The notes under the pieces: model-generated
The model's database searches: none
Seen by the model: the letters and a program-made list of their open reading frames with translations, nothing else
What the model was told of the DNA's origin: nothing
In this document: piece after piece, positions 8,921-17,304 of the stretch
How positions within the stretch are numbered: the first letter of the stretch is position 1
How the letters are laid out: every line of letters begins with the position of its first letter
Made by a program: the position numbers and the translations under genes
DNA from: Clostridia bacterium
GTDB lineage: Bacteria; Bacillota; Clostridia; Oscillospirales; Acutalibacteraceae
DNA length: 64,000 nucleotides
NCBI GenBank assembly: GCA_017428625.1
Contig: JAFRQM010000049.1
Coordinates: 1 to 64,000, forward strand
Direction of reading: 5' to 3'

Positions 8921-10286
8921 CTTCCTTTGCAACTTCCATCATTATCGCGCATTCCATGCGCTTTTTGAAAAGTTCACATCCGTATTTGTAAACGCCGTTT
9001 ATGCTGCCGGTCGCATGGTATGAGTTAGCGGCGCAGCCGCCCGAACAGTAAAGCCTTGCCCAGCAGTTTTTGCATTCTTCCCGTGAATAAACATTGCAGG
9101 CGGCGAATTGCGAACGGATATTTTCGTTTGTGACGCCTTCAAAAACATTTCCCATAAGGTAGTTCTTATCGCCCACAAACTGGTGGCAGGGGTAAAGGTC
9201 GCCCGACGGCGTTACCGCCATGTATTCCGTGCCCGAACCGCAGCCCGAAATGCGCTTGTAAATGCAGGGGCCGGCTTTTAAATCAATCATATAATGGTAG
9301 AAGGTGAAGCCGTTGCCCGCTTTTCTGCGCTTTATCATTTCTTTTGCGAGAATTTCATATTGTTCAAGCAGAACAGGCAAATCATTTTCGGTCAGAGCAT
9401 AGGGCTCACCGGGTTTGCAAACAACAGGCTCCATTGACAGTTCGGTAAATCCGAGGTCTGCCATATGAAAAATATCATTTGTAAAATCTGTGTTTGCGTG
9501 CGTAAAAGTGCCGCGCATATAATAACCTTTGCCGTTTCTTGCCTCAACAAGTTTTTTGAATTTAGGCAAAATCAAATCGTATGAGCCGCCGCCTGAAGGG
9601 GTCGGGCGTTTTGAGTCGTGTATTTCTTTGCGCCCGTCAAGCGACAGCACAACATTGTGACATTCCCTGTTGCAGAAATCAATCACATCGTCGTCAATCA
9701 GAACGCCGTTTGTGGTGAGAGTGAAACGGAAATTTTTTCCGTGCTCTTTCTCAATACTTCTTGCGTATTCGACAAGTCGTTTGACAACATCGAAATTCAT
9801 CAAAGGTTCGCCGCCGAAAAAGTCAACCTCAAGGTTGGTTCTCGTGCCTGAAGCGGCAACAAGAAAATCGAGAGCTTTTTTGCCAACCTCAAAACTCATA
9901 AGCGCGCTCTTGCCATGATATTTGCCCTGAGCCGCAAAGCAGTATTCACAGTTCAGGTTGCAGGCGTGCGAAACATGAAGGCACAGCGCCTTGACAACAG
10001 GATTGCGCATTTTAAGGTTAAACGCCTGTCCTTCATATATATCCTTTGTAAAAAGCTTCTTTTCATCACTGAGGGTCTGAATGTCATCAAGCAAATCATT
10101 TATTTCTTCACTTGTAACATCGGGCTTGTCTGAATATTTCTGAAGCAATGCTTTTGTTATTTCATCACGTGAATTGTTTTCAAACATTGAAATAGCGTCA
10201 TACGCCACATCATCCACGCTGTGAACGGCGCCCGAAGCCGTGTCTATAACAATGTTGTATCCGTTTAATTTATATTGATGAATCAT
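8913..10286 (-). CDS. SCIFF peptide radical-SAM thioether maturase
   Basis: Radical SAM enzyme that installs sulfur-to-carbon thioether cross-links in the SCIFF precursor peptide, giving a ranthipeptide. The N-terminal ~80 residues form a peptide-recognition domain (RRE-like). The SAM cluster motif is C109-x3-C113-x2-C116, followed by GGEP. The C-terminal SPASM region carries many cysteines (CGSGTEY, CHQF, CKNCWARLYCSGGC) that bind two auxiliary [4Fe-4S] clusters. Length (457) and order match the CteB-type family. The SCIFF peptide gene lies 67 bases upstream with an attenuator between them. Confidence 0.95.
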   Translation of the reverse strand: MIHQYKLNGYNIVIDTASGAVHSVDDVAYDAISMFENNSRDEITKALLQKYSDKPDVTSEEINDLLDDIQTLSDEKKLFTKDIYEGQAFNLKMRNPVVKALCLHVSHACNLNCEYCFAAQGKYHGKSALMSFEVGKKALDFLVAASGTRTNLEVDFFGGEPLMNFDVVKRLVEYARSIEKEHGKNFRFTLTTNGVLIDDDVIDFCNRECHNVVLSLDGRKEIHDSKRPTPSGGGSYDLILPKFKKLVEARNGKGYYMRGTFTHANTDFTNDIFHMADLGFTELSMEPVVCKPGEPYALTENDLPVLLEQYEILAKEMIKRRKAGNGFTFYHYMIDLKAGPCIYKRISGCGSGTEYMAVTPSGDLYPCHQFVGDKNYLMGNVFEGVTNENIRSQFAACNVYSREECKNCWARLYCSGGCAANSYHATGSINGVYKYGCELFKKRMECAIMMEVAKEDE

Positions 10287-10305
10287 ATTGTTCTCCGAGA
10301 GAAAA

Positions 10306-10339
10306 GCCCGCCGACCGTGTTTCCCAACGGCAGACGGGC
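10306..10339 (-). terminator. Attenuator between SCIFF peptide and maturase genes
   Basis: Imperfect GC-rich hairpin (arms about 10325-10339 and 10306-10319) followed on the minus strand by TTTTC. It would let the peptide be made in excess over the enzyme, as expected for a precursor and its maturase. Confidence 0.65.
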
Positions 10340-10353
10340 AAAATCATTTTTAC

Positions 10354-10506
10354 TCAGTTCTTGTTTTCACATTTCTGGTTTGCTACGCCGCAGGAGGTTT
10401 TGCAAGCCGACTGGCAGGAAGTCTGGCATTCGCCGCAACCGCCTTTTACCGCACTTTTTGAAAGGTCGCGGGTTTCAATGGTTTTTATTCTGTTTGTCTT
10501 TTTCAT
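10354..10506 (-). CDS. SCIFF ranthipeptide precursor (six cysteines in forty-five)
   Basis: Fifty-residue ribosomal peptide precursor. The leader contains the family-typical TIETRDLSKSA segment. The core carries six cysteines at 24, 27, 31, 35, 39 and 46 (GGCGEC, TSC, SAC, TSC, QKC), the pattern that gives the family its name. ATG 10506 is preceded by AAGGAG with six to seven bases spacing. The longer open frame to 10554 has no support. The adjacent maturase would cross-link the Cys residues to partner residues between them. SCIFF peptides are near universal in Clostridia, and a signalling role has been proposed for some. Confidence 0.96.
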   Translation of the reverse strand: MKKTNRIKTIETRDLSKSAVKGGCGECQTSCQSACKTSCGVANQKCENKN

Positions 10507-10530
10507 AACGGACTCCTTAATTATAGAATT

Positions 10531-10544
10531 GTGAGTTTTCTCAC
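10531..10544. promoter_or_regulatory. Small inverted repeat in the SCIFF leader
   Basis: GTGAG, TTTT, CTCAC lies between the -10 box and the ribosome site of the SCIFF gene. It could be an operator or an mRNA hairpin. Its function is not shown by sequence. Confidence 0.4.
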
Positions 10545-10558
10545 TGATTAACAAATTT

Positions 10559-10587
10559 ATTATATCACGCCGGGTTTATTATGTCAA
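10559..10587 (-). promoter_or_regulatory. Perfect consensus promoter of the SCIFF gene
   Basis: On the minus strand TTGACA (10587-10582), 17-bp spacer, TATAAT (10564-10559) match SigA consensus fully. This predicts strong expression of the peptide, independent of the decarboxylase operon upstream, which ends at 10588. Confidence 0.85.
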
Positions 10588-11988
10588 TCAAATGCAGACC
10601 TTTACATCTGAAATATTGTCCGTGCCCGCCGTAATGCATTTTGTTCCTGATTCTTCAAGGCTTTTTATGCACTGAATAACATCTTGCGTAAATATTTCTC
10701 CGGGGGCGATTATGGGTATTCCGGGCGGATAAGCATAAATATACTGCATTGATATTCTGCCTTTTGAGCGGTCAAAAGAAATATATTCTCCTTCCGATTT
10801 CATTGCGTCATATAAACTCATTCTGATTTCCGGCGCAGGGTATTTGATGCGTGATAAATCAGAATAGTTATCATTTTTTTCAAGGTTATTGTCTATCCTG
10901 ATAAGCGCGTCTGCAAGGCGTTGCAGAGAATTTTCATCATCGCAAACCGATGTTATGCAAATCACATAACTGCCGTATGCGGCCTCAACCTCGATTTTGT
11001 ATTCATCTCTCAATTCGGCGGCAAGTTCATTGCCCGTTATTCCGGCGTGAATACCCGAAACAACAATTCTGCCCTCGTCATAATCAAAGCAGTTTTCCGC
11101 TGTATTTTTTGTAAAGACTTCAAGCTTTTTCAGTTTTTTTGTTTTTTCATAAAAACGGTCAAGCGCTTTCCTGTATTGCGGAAAGATTTTATCCCTTTCA
11201 TTTTCTGTCAGGTTTACACATCTGTCAATTGAAGCCAGCAGAACATAAGAAGGGGAGGATGTCTCAAAAATATCAAGCGCTGTTTCAATGTCGTTATATA
11301 ATTGTTTTTCCTTTACATACAGAACAGCGGTCTGAGTCAAAGCCGGCATTGTCTTGTGCAGCGATTCCGCAACTGCGTCCGCGCCTTGTGACAGGCTGTC
11401 GGAGGCAAACCCTTCATAATAACCGAGGTGAGCGCCGTGAGCGGAATCAACAAAGAGTTTTGCGCCGTGGCGGTGAACAATACCGCTGATTTCTTTAATG
11501 TCGCTGATAACACCCTCATATGTGGGCGATGTTATAACCACAAGTTTCGTTTCCGGGTTTTCTTTCAGCGCGGTTTCAACGATTTCGGGCGTAATGCTCA
11601 GAAAAAAACCGTTTATATCCGTTTCGGGATATATGTATCGAACATTGAGGTTGCGAATTTCACAGGCGTGGTAAACCGCTTTGTGACAGCCCCGCGCAAT
11701 TACCGCGGTATCTCCGGGCTTCGCAAGCGTGTAAACGGCGGCAAGAATACCGAGCGTTGAGCCGCCCACAAGCGGAAACGCACAGCCGGCATTTCGCAGA
11801 GCCGCGCAACGTCCGGCGAGTTCTTTCAGAATACCCTGTCTGTTATGCAGGTTATCAAAACCGTCAATTTCGGTTATGTCAATTCCGAAAGGCAGAACAT
11901 CGCCAACAGGGCGCCTTTTGTGCCCGGGCATATGCATCGGCAGAACACCGTCTGCGGAGTATTCAAGCAGTTTATCATAAAGTGACAT
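10588..11988 (-). CDS. Orn/Lys/Arg decarboxylase family PLP enzyme
   Basis: Fold-type I PLP-dependent decarboxylase that would release CO2 from arginine, lysine or ornithine to give agmatine, cadaverine or putrescine. Conserved features include MHMPGHKR near 18, DSAHGAHLG (181-189) with the PLP-binding Asp, and the Schiff-base lysine K212 in SLHKTMPALTQ. At 466 residues it is the short Bacillus SpeA/YaaO type rather than the long enterobacterial form. The exact substrate cannot be read from sequence. It follows pflA after only one base and so joins the pfl operon. A polyamine importer (pot) is at the far end of the window. Confidence 0.85.
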   Translation of the reverse strand: MSLYDKLLEYSADGVLPMHMPGHKRRPVGDVLPFGIDITEIDGFDNLHNRQGILKELAGRCAALRNAGCAFPLVGGSTLGILAAVYTLAKPGDTAVIARGCHKAVYHACEIRNLNVRYIYPETDINGFFLSITPEIVETALKENPETKLVVITSPTYEGVISDIKEISGIVHRHGAKLFVDSAHGAHLGYYEGFASDSLSQGADAVAESLHKTMPALTQTAVLYVKEKQLYNDIETALDIFETSSPSYVLLASIDRCVNLTENERDKIFPQYRKALDRFYEKTKKLKKLEVFTKNTAENCFDYDEGRIVVSGIHAGITGNELAAELRDEYKIEVEAAYGSYVICITSVCDDENSLQRLADALIRIDNNLEKNDNYSDLSRIKYPAPEIRMSLYDAMKSEGEYISFDRSKGRISMQYIYAYPPGIPIIAPGEIFTQDVIQCIKSLEESGTKCITAGTDNISDVKVCI

Positions 11989-11989
11989 T

Positions 11990-12715
11990 TTATCCCTCTT
12001 TAACTTTCAGGGTTTCATTGAGATGTTTTTGCAGTTCGTCAAGTTTTTCCGCTTCGAGCGCAGGAGTGCCGGCAAGCGGATTTCTGATTTTCAGGTTGTC
12101 ATACTTGAAAAAACCCATCGTGTGAAATGCAAGCAATTCGTATTTTTCAAACTTCAACCCGTTTTCGGAAACATATCCTGCATATTTCTCAACATCTTCA
12201 TTTGTATCGTTGATTCCGGGCGCAATGACGGTTCTGAGAACAAGCCGTTTGCCTTTTTCGGTGCAGTATCTGCCGAGAGCGAGCGGCTTTTCAATGTCTC
12301 CGCCCGTGTATAGCTTATACTTCCCCGCGTCGTAAAATTTAATGTCGAGAATAATCATATCCGCGTTGTCAACAGCACGTTTTACCCCGTCCGTCAGTTC
12401 AACGCTTCCCGATGTGTCAATGCAGTAACCGATATCCTCATTTTTAAGCAAATCGAACATTTCATTTATAAAAACACTGTTGAGCAACGGCTCACCGCCC
12501 GAAAATGTCACTCCTCCGCCGTTTCTGAAATACGGCTTGAATCTGCGGATTTTATTGAAAACCTCTTCTGCCGTCATCTCATTTCCGGAGCGGAACCAAG
12601 TGTCGGGGTTGTGGCAGTAAGCGCACCTCAGAGGGCAACCCGTGAAAAACACCGCGTAGCGTATTCCCTCACCGTCAAGAGCGGCAAAGGATTCAAAAGA
12701 ATGAATGTCAGCCAT
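11990..12715 (-). CDS. pflA: Pyruvate formate-lyase activating enzyme
   Basis: Radical SAM enzyme that generates the glycyl radical on PflB. The cluster motif C27-x3-C31-x2-C34 lies in TGCPLRCAYCHN, followed by SGGEPLL. Length is about 241 residues against 246 in E. coli. I start at ATG 12715, one base after the pflB stop (TGATATG), which implies translational coupling. The longer frame to 12745 runs into pflB and adds residues without family support. Confidence 0.93.
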   Translation of the reverse strand: MADIHSFESFAALDGEGIRYAVFFTGCPLRCAYCHNPDTWFRSGNEMTAEEVFNKIRRFKPYFRNGGGVTFSGGEPLLNSVFINEMFDLLKNEDIGYCIDTSGSVELTDGVKRAVDNADMIILDIKFYDAGKYKLYTGGDIEKPLALGRYCTEKGKRLVLRTVIAPGINDTNEDVEKYAGYVSENGLKFEKYELLAFHTMGFFKYDNLKIRNPLAGTPALEAEKLDELQKHLNETLKVKEG

Positions 12716-12716
12716 A

Positions 12717-14960
12717 TCACATCGCGTGGTGGAAGGTTCGCGCAATAACCTCCTCCTGCTTGTCTCTCGTCAGTTTGTTAAAGTTGACCGCGTAACCCGA
12801 AACCCTGATTGTCAGCGAAGGGTAAAGCGTCGGGTCGTTCATGGCGGCAACAAGTTTTTCTCTGTTAAGAACATTCACATTAAGGTGGTGGGCATCCTGA
12901 AGAAAATAGCCGTCAAGCATTGCTACAAGGTGTTCGATTCTGTCATCCTCGCTTTTACCAAGAGCGTCGGGAGTAATTGAAAATGTGTTTGAAATGCCGT
13001 CTCTGCAGCAGGCATAATCAAGTTTTGCAACAGAGTTCAGCGACGCAAGCGCTCCTTCGGCGTCTCTGCCGTGCATCGGGTTCGCGCCGGGAGCGAAAGG
13101 TTCGCCCGCTTTGCGCCCGTCCGGCGTTGAGCCTGTTTTTCTGCCATACATAACATTTGATGTGATGGTGAGAATCGAAAGGGTGTGCTTCGCTCCTCTG
13201 TAAGCGGGAGTTTTGCACAGTTCACGGTAGAAATACTCTATAAGGTCCTTGCCGATTAAATCAACTCTGTCATCATCGTTGCCGTATTTCGGGAAATTGC
13301 CTTTTATCTCAAAATCGGTAATAAGACCGCGCTCATCTCTTACAGGGTAAACCTTTGCGTATTTGATTGCCGAAAGCGAGTCAACGGCTACCGAAAAACC
13401 TGAAACGCCGAACGCCATAAGCCTTTCAACATCCGTGTCGTGAAGTGACATCATAAGCCTCTCATAGGCGTATTTGTCGTGCATATAGTGAATGATGTTC
13501 ATTGTGTTCACATAGAGTTTTGCGAGCCATTTCAGATAGTTTTTGTATTCGGTATAAACCTTGTCAAAGTCAAGAACCTCGTCGCCGAAAACAACTCCCT
13601 CAGGCGCTATCTGGTCGCCCGCGATTTCATCTTTTCCGCCGTTGAGGGTCATAAGCAGAATCTTCGCGAGGTTGCATCTCGCACCGAAAAACTGCATCTG
13701 TTTACCCATTTTCATGGCGGAAACACAGCAGGCGATGGCGTAGTCGTCGCCATACATCCTTCTCATAAGGTCATCATTTTCATATTGAATAGAATCGGTG
13801 TCAATACTTACCTTCGCGCAGAATTTCTTGAAGTTTTCAGGCAGTCTCTCCGACCACAGAACCGTAATGTTCGGCTCAGCCGATGAACCGAGATTATAAA
13901 GAGTGTTAAGAACGCGGTAACTTGTTTTTGAAACCATGTGTTTGCCTTCGTTGGTAACGCCCGCAAGGGCAAGTGTAACCCATACCGGGTCGCCTGCAAA
14001 AAGGTCGTTATACTCGGGCGTTCTGAGGTGACGCACAAGGCGGAGTTTGATAACAAGGTCATCTATAAGTTCCTGCGCCTTTTGCTCGGTTAATGTGTCT
14101 TCTTTAATATCTCTTTCAATATATATATCCATAAATTCGGCTATTCTGCCGATGGAGTTTGCGGCGCCGTTCTGCTCTTTGACAGCGCCCAGATAGCCGA
14201 AATAAAGCCACTGAATTGCCTCAAAAGCGTTTGCAGCGGGCTTGGAGATGTCATAGCCGTAAAGCAGGGCGAGTTCTTTGAGCTGATACATAAACTCAAT
14301 CTGTTTCGCGAGATCTTCAAGCAGGTGTATTGTCTCGTCGTCAAGAAATTCCTTTTCGCCGAGTTTATCCTTGTCATATTTCTTTTTCTCAATAAGAAAA
14401 TCCATGCCGTAAAGCGCGATTCTGCGGTAATCGCCTATGATTCTTCCGCGTGCGTAAGCATCGGGCAAACCGGTTAAAATTCCCGCGTGGCGCGCCTTTT
14501 TCATGGTTTCGGTGTAAGCGCGGAATACGCCTGTGTTGTGGGTGGTTCTGTATGTGAACTCATCTTTTATTTTGTCGCTCATCTCATAGCCGTAGGCGTT
14601 GCAAGCCTTTACGGAACTGCGAATGCCGGCAAAGGGCGAAACGCCTCTTTTGAGCGGCTCATCGGTCTGAAGGCCGACAATTATATCGGTGTCCTTGTCA
14701 ACAACATAGCCGGCAGGGTGTGAAAGAATTGTTATAACCTTTGAAGTGTCAACATTGAGAACTCCGCCTTTTTCGTTCTCGGCGATGAGCAGTTCGTGAA
14801 CACGCTCCATTTCTTTTTTTGTTCTTTCCGTAGGACCTTCAAGAAACGATGAATCGCCGTTGTATGCGGTGTAGTTCATTTTGATGAAGTTTGAAACATT
14901 GATGTCGTCACACCATACACCTTTGTTAAAACTTCTCCACGCAATTCTGTTGTCGTTCAT
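12717..14960 (-). CDS. pflB: Formate C-acetyltransferase (pyruvate formate-lyase)
   Basis: Splits pyruvate with CoA into acetyl-CoA and formate using a glycyl radical. The catalytic Cys-Cys pair is in IACCVSAM near residues 410-411, and the radical glycine is in RVSGYAV near residue 722 of 747, matching the known enzyme in order and spacing. ATG 14960 follows AGGAG with good spacing. The 5' neighbour UPF0251 stops inside that ribosome site, so the two are probably coupled. The enzyme is oxygen-sensitive, in line with a strict anaerobe. Confidence 0.96.
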   Translation of the reverse strand: MNDNRIAWRSFNKGVWCDDINVSNFIKMNYTAYNGDSSFLEGPTERTKKEMERVHELLIAENEKGGVLNVDTSKVITILSHPAGYVVDKDTDIIVGLQTDEPLKRGVSPFAGIRSSVKACNAYGYEMSDKIKDEFTYRTTHNTGVFRAYTETMKKARHAGILTGLPDAYARGRIIGDYRRIALYGMDFLIEKKKYDKDKLGEKEFLDDETIHLLEDLAKQIEFMYQLKELALLYGYDISKPAANAFEAIQWLYFGYLGAVKEQNGAANSIGRIAEFMDIYIERDIKEDTLTEQKAQELIDDLVIKLRLVRHLRTPEYNDLFAGDPVWVTLALAGVTNEGKHMVSKTSYRVLNTLYNLGSSAEPNITVLWSERLPENFKKFCAKVSIDTDSIQYENDDLMRRMYGDDYAIACCVSAMKMGKQMQFFGARCNLAKILLMTLNGGKDEIAGDQIAPEGVVFGDEVLDFDKVYTEYKNYLKWLAKLYVNTMNIIHYMHDKYAYERLMMSLHDTDVERLMAFGVSGFSVAVDSLSAIKYAKVYPVRDERGLITDFEIKGNFPKYGNDDDRVDLIGKDLIEYFYRELCKTPAYRGAKHTLSILTITSNVMYGRKTGSTPDGRKAGEPFAPGANPMHGRDAEGALASLNSVAKLDYACCRDGISNTFSITPDALGKSEDDRIEHLVAMLDGYFLQDAHHLNVNVLNREKLVAAMNDPTLYPSLTIRVSGYAVNFNKLTRDKQEEVIARTFHHAM

Positions 14961-14962
14961 AT

Positions 14963-15322
14963 TTATTCTCCTTTCGGGCATCTTCCGCAGGTTTTACAGT
15001 CTTTTTTTCCGCAGTTTCCGCAGCACAGCGAACTGTATGGGCAAAGCGTCACATCTCCGCCGTGAATATTTATTGCCTTGCCGTGAACAATTGAATCGGC
15101 GATTTTGTTTCTCGCGCTTTCATAAATCGAAGCAACAGTCGAGCGGGCAACGCTCATCTGCTTTGCGCATTCTTCCTGCGTGTATTCAAGCGTGTCTATA
15201 AGCCTGAACGCCTCGTATTCATCAAACGCCAGTTCAACCGTATCGGCGTAATCGCCGTAGGGGCGGAAACCAATGTTGTGGGGATATGAACAAATAAATC
15301 TGCTCTTCCGGGGTCTTGCCAT
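14963..15322 (-). CDS. UPF0251 (DUF134) helix-turn-helix protein with Cys-rich tail
   Basis: Predicted DNA-binding protein. It begins MARPRK, has the conserved stretch with EAFRLIDTL, and carries a sigma-70 region 4-like helix-turn-helix at about 48-75 ([17 protein letters not shown]). The last 26 residues hold seven cysteines at 94, 100, 101, 104, 109, 112 and 115, likely to bind a metal or iron-sulfur cluster. It is the first gene of the pfl operon, two bases from pflB, behind a promoter overlapped by a perfect palindrome. A redox-sensing autoregulator of pfl is a natural guess, but this is inference. Confidence 0.85.
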   Translation of the reverse strand: MARPRKSRFICSYPHNIGFRPYGDYADTVELAFDEYEAFRLIDTLEYTQEECAKQMSVARSTVASIYESARNKIADSIVHGKAINIHGGDVTLCPYSSLCCGNCGKKDCKTCGRCPKGE

Positions 15323-15397
15323 ACCTTATCCTCCGAATTTGCGCAAAACCGTAACAAGATATTGTTATCCGGCTGCAAAATTTACTTTTACATATAC

Positions 15398-15425
15398 ATT
15401 ATATATCATTATTGACATATGTCAA
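15398..15425 (-). promoter_or_regulatory. Promoter of the UPF0251-pflBA operon
   Basis: On the minus strand TTGACA (15425-15420), 16-bp spacer, TATAAT (15403-15398). The -35 box lies inside the palindrome at 15409-15428. Confidence 0.78.
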
Positions 15426-15428
15426 TAA
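15409..15428. promoter_or_regulatory. 20-bp perfect palindrome, probable operator of the pfl operon
   Basis: TTATTGACATATGTCAATAA is a perfect dyad covering the -35 region of the pfl promoter. A protein bound here would block RNA polymerase. The core TTGAC-N4-GTCAA also resembles CRP/FNR-family sites. The linked UPF0251 protein is the leading candidate ligand. Confidence 0.75.
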
Positions 15429-15487
15429 CATATTTCACAAAGATTTAATCTGTTATAATTCTGCTTTGTGTAATATGTCCGCACAAC

Positions 15488-15519
15488 AAAAACCTCCGCG
15501 GTTTTCCGCGGAGGTTTTT
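15488..15519 (-). terminator. Terminator after the LCAT-like gene
   Basis: Stem ACCTCCGCGG / CCGCGGAGGT (core arms 15493-15501 and 15506-15514) with TTTT loop, flanked by A and T runs, so it can work in both directions. Confidence 0.85.
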
Positions 15520-15531
15520 ATCAAACTGTTA

Positions 15532-17157
15532 TCAGTGACCCGCTCTCGGCTGAACGCCGAATATTTTTACAAGAACAGTGGTAAACACAAACAAAGGTCT
15601 GAAAATAACCTTAATCTTTCTTATCGGCGTGTTTGCGACTGTTTCGTTGAATTCATCGGATTTGCTTTTGTGAACCGTCGGGTCAAGAGGCACAAGGATT
15701 TTGTTTTCTTCGTCATAATAAAGGAACTGCGGGTATTTTTCATTTGTTTCAACAGTGGAGTTCCCGTCATTCGCTATAGCAAAAACAAGCCCGTTTACCG
15801 CGTCGGGGTTAACCTTGTGGTTTACATTTTTAACAAACCAGGTGGTGTCGGGGAACATACAGGTTGAAGCGTTTATTTTCCGGTCGGGAGAAAGATATTT
15901 TCCGTTGCCTTTTTCCGTTTCGTTTTTAATATACGCGTCGGTGAAATAGGTGTCGTTTCCGCAGCAGGTTGCCCCGATGCTTGCCGTTTCAACTTTAAGA
16001 AGTTGGTCCGACAGTGCGTCGCTGTCCTCAATAAGCGGCACAATTTGCTCGCCGTATTTGACTATTGATGAAATTTTTACGCCGTTTTCTGCTGCCTCTT
16101 CGAGAATATCTTCGGCGCGCGTCATAATATTATAATGGTATTTATCAATCTTTTTAATAAAGTTGGCATATTTTTCTTCTTCGCCTGCAAATACAACTTT
16201 TTTGGCGTCTTCATAGTATTTGTCTTCGCACATAGCCCAGTAGCCGGGGAAAGAGCCGAAACAATGTTTTAAAACTCTGGGTGTAATATAGTCGTAAATA
16301 TGCTGATAAGCGTTTGTGGTAACCCAGCAGAACATATCTAAACCGTATATATCAACAAGAATTTTGAGAATCTGGCGGATAAGGTCGTCCGTCAGCGTGA
16401 TGCTGTCATTGACTTTGTAGTTTATGCCCATATCATACTCATAAACAAAACGCTCCACGGATTCGCCGTTTACGCAAAGGTTGCCGCTGAACGCTTCCCC
16501 TATGGGAGTCATACCGAGCAGGGCGGAGTGGCTCAGAATCATATTGGAAATACGCTCGTCTTTATATAAATCATAATAAAGCACTTCATAACAGGCGCCG
16601 AGGCATCTGCCGTATAGCGCAACTTTTTCGCTGCCGGTAGCCTCAATAACGGTATCAATAAAGTCGTGCAGTCTTTCCATATTTTCATAAGGGTCAAGAC
16701 GCCAGTCGTAATTGAATCCCAGAGAATCCATATTTGCGTTTGGGCTGTTATATCTGCTCCTGAGCGATTCTTTTGAGTAAGCGGTGTATATACTTTCGGA
16801 GCCGTCTGTAGGTTCACCGTTTTCATCAAGCACCATGTCCTTGTATGCGTCAATAAGCAGTTCCGTAATTATATCGCACACTTCGGTCCAGTCCTGTGTG
16901 AACGACGCTCTTATTATTATGTTCGGGTCATCCAGAAAAGCGTGTTTTACTTTTTCAACATCAATGTTTGCCTCAATGCGTTCATAATGGCCGTCATCCT
17001 GCTTTATGCCGAGCGGCGTGTCTTCGCCGTAAATACATATTACCGGTATTCTGCTCGGGTAAGCCCCGGCATTGATTTTTGACAAATATGAAATGAATGG
17101 AGCAGTAAGTGCAAGAATAAGAATCAATGATACCGCTTTCCGTAAAGATTGTTTCAA
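15532..17157 (-). CDS. Exported LCAT-like alpha/beta-hydrolase with Cys at the nucleophile position
   Basis: Probable secreted or membrane-held lipase/acyltransferase-like protein. A signal or anchor helix covers about 8-26. The LCAT-type YDWR motif is at 150-153, and the nucleophile elbow is GRCLG at 183-187, with Cys185 where the usual GxSxG has Ser. A candidate catalytic His is in VKNVNHKVN in the C-terminal third, and the last ~25 residues are hydrophobic and basic, a possible second membrane segment. The start is TTG 17157 behind GGAGGTG. Whether the Cys variant is an active thiol hydrolase or a catalytically changed protein is unknown. The gene is alone between its promoter and terminator. 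Confidence 0.65.
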   Translation of the reverse strand: MKQSLRKAVSLILILALTAPFISYLSKINAGAYPSRIPVICIYGEDTPLGIKQDDGHYERIEANIDVEKVKHAFLDDPNIIIRASFTQDWTEVCDIITELLIDAYKDMVLDENGEPTDGSESIYTAYSKESLRSRYNSPNANMDSLGFNYDWRLDPYENMERLHDFIDTVIEATGSEKVALYGRCLGACYEVLYYDLYKDERISNMILSHSALLGMTPIGEAFSGNLCVNGESVERFVYEYDMGINYKVNDSITLTDDLIRQILKILVDIYGLDMFCWVTTNAYQHIYDYITPRVLKHCFGSFPGYWAMCEDKYYEDAKKVVFAGEEEKYANFIKKIDKYHYNIMTRAEDILEEAAENGVKISSIVKYGEQIVPLIEDSDALSDQLLKVETASIGATCCGNDTYFTDAYIKNETEKGNGKYLSPDRKINASTCMFPDTTWFVKNVNHKVNPDAVNGLVFAIANDGNSTVETNEKYPQFLYYDEENKILVPLDPTVHKSKSDEFNETVANTPIRKIKVIFRPLFVFTTVLVKIFGVQPRAGH

Positions 17158-17184
17158 AACCGAACACCTCCTGTATCTTCTTAT

Positions 17185-17213
17185 ATTTTAAAACAATTAT
17201 TGCTGTAAATCAA
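17185..17213 (-). promoter_or_regulatory. Promoter of the LCAT-like gene
   Basis: On the minus strand TTGATT (17213-17208), 17-bp spacer, TAAAAT (17190-17185). The -35 sits within a small dyad CTGTA...TACAG. Confidence 0.55.
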
Positions 17214-17265
17214 TACAGATTTTCCGATTTTTATCGGGAATCAAAAAAAATACGCTTTCAAAAAC

Positions 17266-17298
17266 AAAACCGTATCTGCAAAAAGCGGATACGGTTTT
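17266..17298 (-). terminator. Terminator after the lipid kinase gene
   Basis: Stem CCGTATCTGC / GCGGATACGG with AAAAA loop and flanking A/T runs. On the minus strand it is followed by GGTTTTGTTTTTG. Confidence 0.8.
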
Positions 17299-17304
17299 AA
17301 ACCT

